Positions 8,790-18,695 of a stretch of DNA of 64,000 nucleotides are shown one piece after another. Within the stretch, counting starts at the first letter, position 1. Each line of letters starts with the position of its first letter. The notes under the pieces are model-generated. The model did no database searches. It had not been told where the DNA came from and was given only the letters and a program-made list of their open reading frames with translations. The translations under genes and the position numbers were made by a program. This stretch comes from Skeletonema tropicum. Lineage: Eukaryota > Bacillariophyta > Thalassiosirophyceae > Thalassiosirales > Thalassiosiraceae. The stretch spans positions 1,302,001 through 1,366,000 of the forward strand of contig CM074132.1 of assembly GCA_037178625.1 (NCBI GenBank), written 5' to 3'.

Positions 8790-10829
8790 TTATCTTTCAA
8801 GAGTGTGTTTCCAGAATTTGCATTGAGTTCGTTTATGAACTTCAGTTGCCACAGTTTGTGTTACTTGCTCAAACTCAATATCCAAGCTGTAGCATCCGAT
8901 ACAAATTTTTTGCTTCAAGACATTTTTCATTTTCCTCGGCAGACATGAGTACTCTCGCTTTGCAAATCTATCGTTGACAACAGGATATCCAAGTTTACGC
9001 AGTATGTATGGTATGACGTTCGCCACTTTCCCTTCATCGTGACGTGAGCGAGCTATCAACGTCGAGATGCATTGTTCGTCTTGCTGCTCTGCCCCCGAAA
9101 TGGATAGCATATCGAGTGATTTGATGAATATTGCACTCTCTAAGTCCAGCTCTGATTTTGAAACAGTAATGGACGAGTCATGATTTTCGCTGGATGTCTT
9201 TCTTCGTTTCCACTGACGGACACCATTTGTCGGTATTTTTGTATAAATACCGTTCTTCCAAGTTTCTGGCACTCGACCATGCACGAGAACTGTGAAATCG
9301 TAGGAAATACTTAGTGACTCCAAATTTTCATCTATTTGTTCCGAAGATATTGCCAATGCGCACAGTCCATGGCATCCGGTGTCAAGTTTGGTTAAGGGAC
9401 GGCAGAACAACTTCTCCACGCCTCGACAGCACTCATAATGCTGCTGCGTTTTCATTTCCAATGTAGTCGAAGCAAACGAGCCCACACATCGAACGCCAAC
9501 CGGTTTGTTCGCGATTACAATAGATAAACCTTTTGTTCGAGTTGATGGTATTTCTTGTACGAATTTGATAACAGATGCATTGTTGGCAACTTCATCGTTG
9601 TTGTCATCAGCTGTTTGATTTTGCTCTTCTTTTACCAGCGCAACAATGTCATTCTCTCTCAGAAATCTACCAGTATCGAATGCCTGAAGTCCATTGACAA
9701 AAACTCGCCCGTTCTTTATTGCATTTTCTACCTGGTTTTTGGATTTGATGTATTTAGATAGCGGAAAGCCTTCTTGTCGACATACGTTTTTCAGACGCTT
9801 TGAATCGTACTGCTTTTCTACTTCTGCCTCGACGAGAGTAATATCTTTGATGTCAAGTAGTTCTGCATTTGGTTTTGCAATGGCAGAAGACGCGGCAGGA
9901 GCATCTTTAACGTCAAATGATTTTGTGTTCGATTTTGTGCAGCTGCTCTCCGTCGATGGATTTCCTTCTCTACAGGACTTATGTGCAACATCTGGAAGTG
10001 CCGGTGCCCTCAAATGTCCACGAAGATGTCCATTATTATCAAATTGCATGCCGCATATGTTGCAAGTGTTCGTAACATCCATGTCAACCTTCAATTTACC
10101 TGGTGCTTCGTCGTCTATCACAAAAACAAAATTGAAACTTTGCTGAACATTCATCTCTTTGGCATCTCCTTGGAACAGATCGCCCTCAGTCCGCCGATGA
10201 CGATAGCCATATCGTGCAAGAAAATGTTTACTGCCAAGCTTTCCATTACGAAATTTCCTCGGTGGTTTGTAGTGTGATTTTGCCTCAGCTAATTTGTAGT
10301 TTTGGCAGTCACCATTCTGGAATAACCATTTACTTATTGGACACGATGTAGACTCTTGAGAAACACATTTCAATCCGCAATTTGAGGCAGCTTCTATGAC
10401 ATTCCACGTTTTTGGTTGGTTCCCACTTAGGCATACATGTATTCTACCTTGCTCACTGAGTATGTCAAGAGCGGAATGAAAGTAATGAGATAAGAGCGAG
10501 TGATGCCTTTGTGCAGCGAGTGCTTCGCTCTCTTTTAACGTTGAATCACCCAAATGTGGATGATTGAATAGAATGAAATCATATTTGTCGTGAATTGTTT
10601 GTTTCAAATGTGTTGCATCGACTTTGTAAATGATTTGTTCATTCCAACTTTCTACAAATTCTGTCAAGTTTTCAGCTGCGTTGTTGTAGAGTTTTTGCAG
10701 CTCCGTTGGGGACTCCACAAGTGTCGACGCAGTAACACTGATATCTGGGTAAGCTCTCTTTACAGATAGCGAGAAGGATATGTCGCCGTCGCCCACTGTG
10801 AGTAGCCGGAGCGGTGGGGTTTCCGCCAT
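8790..10829 (-). CDS. BMT5-like rRNA methyltransferase fused to S4 / pseudouridine-synthase-like domains
   Basis: This 679-aa protein has three parts. Residues 8-240 form a DUF2431/BMT5-like SAM-dependent methyltransferase (25S rRNA uridine-N3 methyltransferase family), with the glycine-rich motif LLTVGDGDISFSLSV at 9-23 and the acidic-to-'NHPHLG' stretch at 84-94. Residues 256-272 hold a zinc-finger-like CNICGMQF...GHLRGH with an incomplete second His. Residues 343-400 resemble an S4 RNA-binding domain (SKYIKSKNQVENAIKNGRVF, then VNG). Residues 436-679 resemble an RluA-type pseudouridine synthase, with IANKPVGV at 439-446 and TKLDTGCHG at 480-488. There the catalytic Asp (D483) is kept, but the usual Arg before LD is Lys. 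A role in rRNA base modification is inferred from both families; pseudouridine synthase activity is uncertain. The ATG at 10829 directly precedes the methyltransferase fold. No intron is needed. Confidence 0.75.
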   Translation of the reverse strand: MAETPPLRLLTVGDGDISFSLSVKRAYPDISVTASTLVESPTELQKLYNNAAENLTEFVESWNEQIIYKVDATHLKQTIHDKYDFILFNHPHLGDSTLKESEALAAQRHHSLLSHYFHSALDILSEQGRIHVCLSGNQPKTWNVIEAASNCGLKCVSQESTSCPISKWLFQNGDCQNYKLAEAKSHYKPPRKFRNGKLGSKHFLARYGYRHRRTEGDLFQGDAKEMNVQQSFNFVFVIDDEAPGKLKVDMDVTNTCNICGMQFDNNGHLRGHLRAPALPDVAHKSCREGNPSTESSCTKSNTKSFDVKDAPAASSAIAKPNAELLDIKDITLVEAEVEKQYDSKRLKNVCRQEGFPLSKYIKSKNQVENAIKNGRVFVNGLQAFDTGRFLRENDIVALVKEEQNQTADDNNDEVANNASVIKFVQEIPSTRTKGLSIVIANKPVGVRCVGSFASTTLEMKTQQHYECCRGVEKLFCRPLTKLDTGCHGLCALAISSEQIDENLESLSISYDFTVLVHGRVPETWKNGIYTKIPTNGVRQWKRRKTSSENHDSSITVSKSELDLESAIFIKSLDMLSISGAEQQDEQCISTLIARSRHDEGKVANVIPYILRKLGYPVVNDRFAKREYSCLPRKMKNVLKQKICIGCYSLDIEFEQVTQTVATEVHKRTQCKFWKHTLER

Positions 10830-11123
10830 CGTAATGATCGGATTGCCTTTGCCTTGGCTTGATAGAGTGCTGCTACTCTACAAGAAGTAGCTGCGGCTGC
10901 TTAGGGCTGCTTGCAGCGCCGGCCTGCGAGGCAGGACAGGCAGGCGGCGTGCGGGTCAAAAATCTCAACCATCCATCCCCGCTCAAGGCTCAAGGGTAAA
11001 TAGCAGGGTTGTCGTCGTTTTGTGAATTTTAACCGGTATTCGAATTAAGCGATCCTTCACAAGTTCCGATGTCAAAACATACTGTCTTTCTTTGTCTTGT
11101 CGTTACGACCTCTTTGGCCCTAA

Positions 11124-12089
11124 GGTTGTGCTAAAGACCTGTGTGAATGATCTAGTAGACTCTTAATACAATTAAGTACCTACGCAAATAATGAGCTCAT
11201 GGTGAAGCTCTGCTGCCAAGTTTGGCGATGGCATCACTTTCGTGTGGTCGGCTGGCGCGCCAGATAGAGGAACTACTCTCTACTCTAACACACCCTTTCA
11301 GCTGACCCACGATGCTGCTGGTTCGACTTGTTCTTTCATTCTGTTTCATGTGTCTTACCATTTCTATGTCTTGTTCGTTCTGTTTGCAATTTGTTGCGAC
11401 CTGTTTTCATTCCGTCATCATCTCCCTCCGTAGTCCAAGATTTTGGCACCCTTTGAGGTGACGCATTCTCCGTGCCTATGCCACGGTCTATGCTCTCGCC
11501 ACCCTTTGAAGTGTTAGGATCTTCGGCACAGATATATTTTGCCAACACTGCTTGTTTTTCATCGCATCTGGATTCTTATTCGGTTTGCTCACTTGACGTG
11601 GTTGAGGTTTTATGTGTGCAGTTTGCGACCTCTACCGTTCTTGTCTGTAGCTCCGTAGGTGTATCGTTTCGATGCCGAGCTGCAGCTGTTCCCTGATCCG
11701 CTGTAGCTCCGTTTGGACTGGACTCTTAGTGTGGACTAGGTTGTCGATGTGGATGGTCTAAAGTCTGGTAGCGCTTAGTAGCGTTGACGTTATGTGCATT
11801 GGATAATACATATCGTATCGTCAGCACTTGTGTCATTCGGCCGGTGGTTTTGGCCGCCCTGTTTATACCCCTTTGTTTTACACGAAGTTGGGAACTCGTG
11901 GACCTTTGCGTAGGTATGCTAAAGACCTGTGTGAATGATCTAGTAGACTCTTAATACTATTAAGGTACCTACGCAAATAATGAGCTCATGGTGAAGCTCT
12001 GCTGCCAAGTTTTGGCGATGGCATCACTTTCGTGTGGTCGGCTGGCGCGCCAGATATATAGAGGAACTACTCTCTACTCTAACAGGTTG
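11124..12089 (-). mobile_element. TRIM-like miniature LTR retroelement
   Basis: Two direct repeats, 11129-11290 (162 bp) and 11917-12084 (168 bp), differ only by small indels. Each begins TG and ends CA, the canonical LTR termini. Perfect 5-bp TSDs, GGTTG, flank the whole (11124-11128 and 12085-12089). The internal region is only about 626 bp with no protease, integrase or RT. Orientation is probably minus: on that strand the LTR starts TGTTAGAGTAG, and a purine-rich CTGAAAGGGTG immediately precedes the downstream LTR as a polypurine tract. A short open frame (11336-11548, minus) has no recognised domain. Element B shows the uninterrupted target sequence. Confidence 0.8.
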
Positions 12090-12169
12090 AGTCTCGTCTC
12101 CCCATCATTGAGTCTCGGACATCACTCACTGAGTCTCGGTTTCTCCTGATCTCCCGTCATTGGAAGCGA

Positions 12170-12399
12170 GCTCGAACTAGGCGTATCGGGATAGTGGGCG
12201 CGTGGGCGTGCCCACAACAGGGACTGGTTTGACAGGAGGCTTGACGGGAGATTTTGGGTGATTTTGAGTCGATATTCGGGGATTTTGCCCGCATTTTAGC
12301 TCATTTGCACCTTATTTTCTGCAGTTGTGGGCCCCACGTGGGCACCGCCCACAAGAGGGTATGAAAAGCGCCCACTATCCCGATACGCCTAGCTCGAAC
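12170..12399. mobile_element. hAT-like MITE with 8-bp TSD
   Basis: The 214-bp element at 12178-12391 has terminal inverted repeats TAGGCGTATCGGGATAGTGG and its complement. Further in, a palindrome-rich GTGGGC/GCCCAC region follows. The perfect 8-bp TSD GCTCGAAC lies at 12170-12177 and 12392-12399. TSD length and a TIR beginning TAGG are typical of hAT superfamily MITEs. Element B carries the matching empty site near 13058-13075. A fragment of the same family lies at 26250-26305. Confidence 0.8.
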
Positions 12400-12407
12400 G
12401 GACCACT

Positions 12408-12772
12408 CTCCGGAACGGCAACAATTGTTGACGTTGCCGCCGCTGAAATAGACCATGTTAATAGCCGTAATGTGGGACGATCAGTGGCTAATCGTTACTA
12501 TGGATTATTATGTTGATGTTATAGTTCGTGGATCCAGCAGAAACGCTCCTTGGGACGTTCAATGAGCCCTATTCAATGGGCGGCGCTCGCCGGAAGTCAC
12601 CGTCTAATATTGCCTCCATGCTGCCTTCCCTCGAGGGATTTGGCAGCGGCGAGGGCTTCAACACCAGCATAATAATCCATAGTAACGATCAGCCACCCTC
12701 GTCCCATAATACGGCTATTAACTTGGTCTATCTAATTCAGCGGCGGCAACGTCGACCATGGGGGTGCCTTGC
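12408..12772. repeat. internal fold-back segment of element A
   Basis: The outer ~90-100 bp on each side are imperfect inverted repeats (GTTGCCGCCGCTG near 12434 against CAGCGGCGGCAACGTCG near 12739). They enclose a GC-richer loop. This is the counterpart of 13086-13436 in element B. The loop has an open frame, but the differences from the other copy are mainly amino-acid-changing, so it is not treated as a gene. Confidence 0.65.
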
Positions 12773-12803
12773 CTGATGACGGCGTGTTGGTGCTGATCTC
12801 CTG

Positions 12804-13600
12804 TTCGGACCCAAGGGTAAATAAGCAGGGTTGGCGTCGTTTTGTGAAATTTCAAAATCAATTTACCATCTCGTCCGTTAACCGGTATTCAAATTTAGCG
12901 ATCCTTCACATGTTCCGACGTATCGCTCCTATGATCAGCAGTGATCAGAAAATGGCATCAAATTTTCCTAAGTAAAAGTGTCGTTACGACTTTGAGATCC
13001 CTATAATTGAGTCTCGCTTTCCTTCATTGAGTCTCGGTTGCCCGCCCGATCTCCGTCATTGAAAGCTCAAATTGAACACTCTCTGCCGGCAACCATGGTC
13101 AGCGTTGCCGCCGCTGGAATAGACCAAGTTAATAGCCGTAATATCGGCCGATCGGTGGCTGATCGTTACTATGGATTATTATGTTGATGTTATCGTGCTT
13201 GGATTCAGCAGAAACGCTCCTTGGGACGTTCAATAAGCACTGTTCAGTGGGCGGCGCTCGCCGGACGTCACCGCCTAATATTGCCTCCATACTGCCTTCT
13301 CTCAGGGGATTTGGCAGCGGCGAGGGCTTCAACACCAACATAGTAATCCATAGTAACGATCAGCCACCAATCATCCCATAATACGGCTATTAACTTGGTC
13401 TAATGCAACGGCGGCAACGTCGACCATGGTTGCCGTGCCTTGAGCGGCATGGTCAGTGCTGATCATCCTGTTCGGACCGGCACTGACTTTCGCATTCCAG
13501 TTTGCCGACGAGACGGTAACGGTACTCAGCATTTTTTATTAGGTAAAATTTTGGCGGGAACCGTCGTCGCCAACCCTGCTTATTTACCCTTGTTCGGACC
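12804..13600 (+). mobile_element. hAT-like non-autonomous element B, with 8-bp TSD
   Basis: The element spans 12812-13592 (781 bp). Its ends are inverted repeats of about 27 bp: CAAGGGTAAATAAGCAGGGT at the left and ACCCTGCTTATTTACCCTTG at the right. A perfect 8-bp TSD, TTCGGACC, lies at 12804-12811 and 13593-13600, as expected for hAT. It is inserted into a second member of its own family (element A). It is free of the TRIM and MITE insertions and so serves as the empty-site reference. No transposase is encoded. Confidence 0.85.
13086..13436. repeat. internal fold-back segment of element B
   Basis: Inverted arms of about 90 bp run from GGCAACCATGGTCAGCG (13088) to its complement ending GACCATGGTTGCC (13433). 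The whole segment is the paralogue of 12408-12772. The strong hairpin potential suggests cruciform formation or small-RNA production, but this is inference. Confidence 0.7.
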
Positions 13601-13875
13601 GGCATTGAGGTGTGACATTCCCAGTTTGCCGACGGCCGACGAGACGGTAACGGTACTCAGCTTTTTTACTAGGTAAAAGTTTGGCGGGAACGTCGTCGCC
13701 AACCCTGCTTATTACCCTTGTCCCCGTTTACTTTTTACTTGCCCAGCCGTTTCCGTTTTCCGAGCATGAATACTTAATTAGCCGTGAACCGTGAACCGTG
13801 AACTTGCTAGAGGACCATGCCGCTCATTACCCTCAGCCCAAGCCCAAGTAATAGAGCAGAAGAACAGTTGCTAGT

Positions 13876-15571
13876 ATGGCCAGGAAACCACCACTGGGCG
13901 AACCGTCGTTAGCACGCCGAGAAGCTTTGAAGAAGCATAATGAAAAGGCTCCCATTGCACTGCAAAATCTTTGTCCCATACAGAAATACTATGCAGCTGC
14001 CGACACTGTCCTTGGACAATTCAAGCATCTTCTTAAAGAAGGAGATTTGGACGGTGCCTATATCATCGGCAGGAGATTTGCGCTATTTTCGACCGTATCT
14101 TTGCCCGGCCATGACTACTACACATCGCCCGATCCAGATCTTATCAAACTCCGCCTAAAGAATCAAAAAGACGCGCAATGGGTTACCACAGGAGTAGAAC
14201 GGATCGTCCGAGTTATGGACAAACAAGAGATACAAAAACAAGAAGCAGAATTGGAGAGGATGCGGAAACAGAAAGAGGAACAAGAGCGGGAGAAGATGGA
14301 ATGGGAACAGAAAATGAAACAACGATTGACTGCTGTGGAGGCATCATCTGGGCCACAGAGATTCAGTGTAGAGAGTGACGGAGGAGAAAAGAATCTGATC
14401 TCCAAATTGGCAAGTCTCAACGCGCTATTTCCTAGAGAAGATGAAGAAAAGCCCATCCCTTCTGCTCCACCACAACACGAAAATGAGCAAAATGAAGAAT
14501 TGCCTCCATTACCACCTCCCATAGCGGTTCCACTCATTAATGAATTTGAGCCTTCTGCGATTGAAACATCCACTTCCGCGGTAGATCAACTCAAAAGCAA
14601 TGGAATGACACCGATGTTTGAAGAACCTCCCTCCTATTCTGATTTGTTCCTGGACGCGCTTCGAACGTCCTCTGTTGGTAGCTCGCTTGGATTACGTCAA
14701 CCATCTACGTCATCATCGACACTGTCTGCAAAGCAACCGAGAATACCCATTCAGGTCGATACAACAAACATGCTCACAACAGCTACAATCTTGCATCAAC
14801 AAACAGCAAATTGAATTCATTCGATTGGGGACCTACCAAGGTCGTCTAGCATCTTCCTTACCTAAATATGATTCTACGAATGGGTGCGCTGTAATTTCTC
14901 CACTGGTGGTAGCTACCCATATTTATCCTCAACATGTACACAAGGCGAAGCCAGAGTTGCTGTTACAACCTCAAACTACAAATACAACGTCGAAATATGG
15001 CATCAGTAATGTTGCCATCAATGAAATTATTGATAAAAGGGCCCCTCCTATACTCAATGCAGTCAGATCAAAGCTTGGTTTGAGTAAGCATGCACTCATT
15101 ATCCCGTCAGATGTTCATGATTATCTTGTTGATTGTCATATACTTCCGCAACATAAATTTGTAGGGGCTTGCGGCGGTAATATTTTAGATCAGAAACATT
15201 TGAATGAGCTGGTGGAAATGATGGTAAAGGGTAATGAAGTTAGCAAGAAAAGCAAGAGTGTTCGCAAATTGAAGGTTGGTGCAGCACTGTTCTTTCGTGA
15301 GCATGTAGTGAGCATCATCAAAATCCCTCTAGCCAATGGCGAATGCTACTTTGACCTGATAGATTCCCTCCCATCATCGAGAGTTGGTGGAATGGCCTCA
15401 AGAACGAGATGTAAGAACAGGGCAAGCTTTGAAACGCTATTGCGTTGGTATGCATCTTCCAAATTCAGTGACTCTCAATGCGAGTTTATAGATGCAAATA
15501 AGTGGGACGATGGGATGAGTGAGTTCGATCCAAGAGTATTCCAAAGCTTCGTTTGGTCGGAGACGCAGTAA
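13876..15571 (+). CDS. USP8-dimerisation-domain protein with a C-terminal protease-like domain
   Basis: Two long frames (13876-14814 and 14618-15571) join cleanly if 14755-14806 is removed as a 52-nt phase-0 GT-AG intron, giving about 547 aa. Residues 30-80 (IQKYYAAADTVLGQF, then LKEGDLDGAYIIGRRF) resemble the USP8 dimerisation/MIT-like helical domain of ESCRT-linked deubiquitinases. Residues 115-155 are a charged coiled coil, followed by a proline-rich linker with PPLPPP and EEPPSYSDL motifs. The C-terminal 150 residues contain FFREHVVSIIKI followed by YFDLIDSLP, which resembles the His...Asp-Ser half of a papain-like peptidase. No catalytic Cys box is obvious, although ACGGN at about residue 415 is a candidate. 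A deubiquitinase-like role is inference. A 28-nt intron with the same donor would also restore the frame. Confidence 0.55.
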
Positions 15572-16000
15572 AGAAGAATTTTCTTTTAAGCTCAGAGAAC
15601 ATGTTCATTATTTACATGTTTTATACATTGTATGCAATGCACCCTCGTCAGAGATACCGCAGCAATAAACTCACAATTACGTCATTACGCTCACAAATAG
15701 TTGGTCGTTGGCATCATTTATAATTTAAATTCATGATATCAGTGGTTGAGGGCACAAACAGCAGGAGCGATTCCAAAGAAAGCCAGGTGATTGAGTGTTG
15801 GGGGGAGAGACGATCTCTATTTCGAAGCATCGGCTAGTTAACGAGATATTTGGAAAAGAGTCGGCTATTCTGATGACACAGCTTGTGCAGATGAAGATGA
15901 GAGGACGAAAGACTTCATCGAATTGCGCAGAGATGATCTTTGGCTCATCACTTCATGAAGAAATCATCATCTATCTTCTCCAGTCTTCTTTGAAAGAATA
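15572..16000. other. intergenic between convergent genes
   Basis: A+T-rich 3' flanks of two convergent genes. Only one short frame is present (15795-16016) and it overlaps the next gene's 3' end. Nothing else is seen. Confidence 0.5.
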
Positions 16001-18472
16001 TCAATCTTTGCAATAATCTTCTCCATAAGCCGTCCTTGTTGGCTCAATCTGGCATTCAATCGAATGGACAGCTGTGTTGTCCTCGGTACTTCTCGGTTCC
16101 ATGTTCGTACTACTCAGACTGTTCAGAATAAGCGGATTTACCTTGGAGACATCAACTACGCCAGGATTAAAATGGCCTGTCAATCGAGATTCCAAATCAT
16201 CTGCCAGATCCCGAGGCCGAGGTTGCACACGCCGGGTAGGCACTCTTTTGCAAGTCTTCGTTACAGTTAGCTCTCCATCAGAGCACGCATCCATGTCATC
16301 GTCAATGGTGACATCATTGTTATTAGAGGCTCTATTATTATCAGTCAATGGACGAGCTGATTTGCGAATTGTTTCCTCCAAATTGTAGGACGAGTCGGGT
16401 TCCTCTTCGTTGGGAAATCGAGTGCTTCTTCGAGCAATATCTTTCAAGACGTGAGAGATGTCCAATGAAGCGGATGAAGATGTGCGTTCGGGCTGTTCCA
16501 ATAATTGAGATTCCTCGTCGACTCCCGTTCGAGAGGATGGATTGATGTAGCTTTCGACAGGTATTTTTACACTACCGTCAAACGAAACTCTTGATGATGG
16601 AGAGAACACGGTGTTAGTATCTGTCATATCAGATTTCTGCCGAGTTGAGCTGAGAGACCGAGCTGATTCTTGCATTTGTCTTCTCTCAAGGCCTTCCTTC
16701 ATATTCTTTTCCATTGTCAAGATGGCAAGGTCCATATCCGACTGCGACACTTTAAAGTCTACGCCCTTCTGGTGAGATCGTACCATACATGAATCGAGCT
16801 GGCGTGCAACGACAAGCTCATTCATTCTGCGTGCAAAGTGAGGATTATCCAGAAGTATTGCATCAAAGGCATTCTGCTGTAATATGTTCACCTCGCACAC
16901 AGTTCGTGCTTGTACTGAGCACGTCCTGCGAACTTCCATTACTAGCGCGATTTCTCCAAAGAAAGATCCATTTTTGAGTAGAATTTTAGGAGCATCGTGG
17001 CGTTTACTCCTGGGCAAGTCGTCCCTTAGCACTTCTACCACTCCCTTTGAAATAATGAAGAGCTCTTTTCCCACGTCGCCCTTGAAAAAGATCATATCGC
17101 CCGGCAAGAATACCTTAGTCCGGAGTGACATGCAGATTTCGCCAAGTAGTAGGTCATCCACCTCAGAAAAGAATGAAATATGAGAGACAACATCCTTGAA
17201 GAGATGAAGTGCAAGCTTCCGTTGCAGATCTGTTGACATTTGTTGGTCGCTCAGCAGTGCAATTTTGTCATCGTATTGCTTCTGGTGGATCCAGATATAA
17301 TCGTAAAATGCTCGAACTTGACGTTGCAAGTCGTCAGGAACCCCGTAATACTCCATTTCATGGTTGACTCGATCCGTCTTTCGCTGAAATGCAGCGCTAC
17401 CTTGCATCTTCCCCATGAGATAGACATTCGCTTCGCTAATCAACAGTGCAACGAGAAAGAGACCTACGATCATGAATAGAGTGCTGATGAGGAATATTTT
17501 GGTACTATCTTCATGACGTCCTGCAAAATCAAGATTAATCAAACTAGGCTTTCCAATAATGTGCAGATTTGATACTCCGAGCATCATTGATGCGCTAATG
17601 TGTAGAGATTCAGCGTAAATGTGGTAAACGTTGCTCTGTGCACACACGTCGGCGCCGGAGTAGTTCGATTTCAATTCATTGCACGGATCAAGAAGCATGA
17701 CCCACACGCATGCCCCAATGTGCATTAGCGTGAAAATCAGAATCAGTACCTTTGAGAAATCATAAACGTACTGATGATTCCTGACGTACTTCATCACTCG
17801 AGATATGCGGAGAAGCTTCGGTATCTTGAAATATTTGGCGAGCTTGAGTGATTTCCTAGATGAGACTTGCGCACTTATCAAGTGCTCAAACGGTAGCGTC
17901 CCCAGCAGGTCGACGAGGAACCACGTTGATAGATAATTTGACGCAATCTTTTTCGGGTCCATTACAACTGTACCATGATTAATGTAACCAGTCCGAAAGT
18001 TGAGTACAATATCTAACGCAAACCAAATATCAAGCGCTGTAAACAACACCTTTTGCCACGTCTTGGTCTCGTACCAATCAAACCCAATCTCCAATGGAAT
18101 GAAAAACACTAACAAAAGTACCCAAATAACAGTTGTCATATCGAACATTCGCCTGAAGCGATCGTAGGGATGAATAATTGTAAACACCCACTGAATAAAG
18201 GTCTTCTTCGAGCTGCGTGAAGCAATCTTTTCTCCCCCCTCAGTGTGGAATATTTGGATGGCCCGTCGATTGATTTCGTCGTGATTGAGAAAGACTCCTT
18301 CATCCTTTCGGTATTGTTTGGGACTACCAATGAGCTGTCCTTTGAAAACGCCGCTATTTTTGCTAGCGAGGAATGAATCGGAAGCAACTCTCATCTCACT
18401 AGGACGAGGCAAGTCTGAGAGTCGTTGACTCAAAGATCGTTGTCTCGTCATTGCGTTAGCAGGTGCGATCAA
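16001..18472 (-). CDS. voltage-sensor ion channel with cyclic-nucleotide-binding domain (CNG/HCN/EAG-like)
   Basis: The 823-aa protein has a cytosolic N-terminus, then six membrane segments and a C-terminal cNMP-binding domain. S1 is at about 112-132, S2/S3 at 142-196, and S4 at 208-231 with Lys/Arg at regular spacing (LKLAKYFKIPKLLRISRVMK). S5 is at 238-262 and S6 at 326-350. The CNBD at about 425-545 has the phosphate-binding cassette GSFFGEIAL with RRTCSV at 502-520. The pore loop (288-306, AESLHISASMMLGVSNLHII) lacks the GYG/GFG selectivity filter of K+ and CNG channels, so ion selectivity cannot be assumed. The remaining ~270 residues are low-complexity and rich in Ser/Asp. It lies head-to-head with the ODAD3-like gene, 223 bp apart. 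Confidence 0.85.
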   Translation of the reverse strand: MIAPANAMTRQRSLSQRLSDLPRPSEMRVASDSFLASKNSGVFKGQLIGSPKQYRKDEGVFLNHDEINRRAIQIFHTEGGEKIASRSSKKTFIQWVFTIIHPYDRFRRMFDMTTVIWVLLLVFFIPLEIGFDWYETKTWQKVLFTALDIWFALDIVLNFRTGYINHGTVVMDPKKIASNYLSTWFLVDLLGTLPFEHLISAQVSSRKSLKLAKYFKIPKLLRISRVMKYVRNHQYVYDFSKVLILIFTLMHIGACVWVMLLDPCNELKSNYSGADVCAQSNVYHIYAESLHISASMMLGVSNLHIIGKPSLINLDFAGRHEDSTKIFLISTLFMIVGLFLVALLISEANVYLMGKMQGSAAFQRKTDRVNHEMEYYGVPDDLQRQVRAFYDYIWIHQKQYDDKIALLSDQQMSTDLQRKLALHLFKDVVSHISFFSEVDDLLLGEICMSLRTKVFLPGDMIFFKGDVGKELFIISKGVVEVLRDDLPRSKRHDAPKILLKNGSFFGEIALVMEVRRTCSVQARTVCEVNILQQNAFDAILLDNPHFARRMNELVVARQLDSCMVRSHQKGVDFKVSQSDMDLAILTMEKNMKEGLERRQMQESARSLSSTRQKSDMTDTNTVFSPSSRVSFDGSVKIPVESYINPSSRTGVDEESQLLEQPERTSSSASLDISHVLKDIARRSTRFPNEEEPDSSYNLEETIRKSARPLTDNNRASNNNDVTIDDDMDACSDGELTVTKTCKRVPTRRVQPRPRDLADDLESRLTGHFNPGVVDVSKVNPLILNSLSSTNMEPRSTEDNTAVHSIECQIEPTRTAYGEDYCKD

Positions 18473-18695
18473 TCATGTCCATGATTTAAGGGTTCCATAA
18501 CGTCGTGCTTGCCAATGCATCGCTCGACGCCTTTGGATGCGAGCGAGCGAGCGTGGTTGAGAATTTTTTGCGACAGAAGAAGAAATTTTGTTGCGCGAAA
18601 AAAGTCTTATCTATTGCTCCCGACTGAAGTGTGAGAAGTAAGTCGATAGATTCAATCGGTGCTCGAACATTCTACTCTCTCCTCTTTCTCTCGCC

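Larger units (their letters stand above)
10991..13720 (+). mobile_element. hAT-like non-autonomous element A, carrying three nested insertions
   Basis: The left end CAAGGGTAAATAGCAGGGTT (10991) and the right end AACCCTGCTTATTACCCTTG (ends 13720) are inverted repeats. They match the ends of the complete element B at 12812-13592. Removing the three inserted elements (11129-12084, 12178-12391, 12812-13592) and their duplicated target sites leaves about 760 bp, close to B's 781 bp. A clean 8-bp TSD is not visible at the outer ends. TCCCCGCT (10976-10983) and TCCCCGTT (13721-13728) match at 7 of 8 positions, but a 7-bp gap separates the left one from the element. No transposase is encoded, so the element is non-autonomous. 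Confidence 0.65.

Noticed and set aside
12528..13381. A conserved open frame in both fold-back segments (12528-12776 and 13181-13381)
   Set aside because: Differences between the copies mostly change amino acids (for example Glu/Lys, Tyr/Cys, Lys/Thr), with little excess of silent changes. The open frame is better explained by the conserved DNA of a transposable element.
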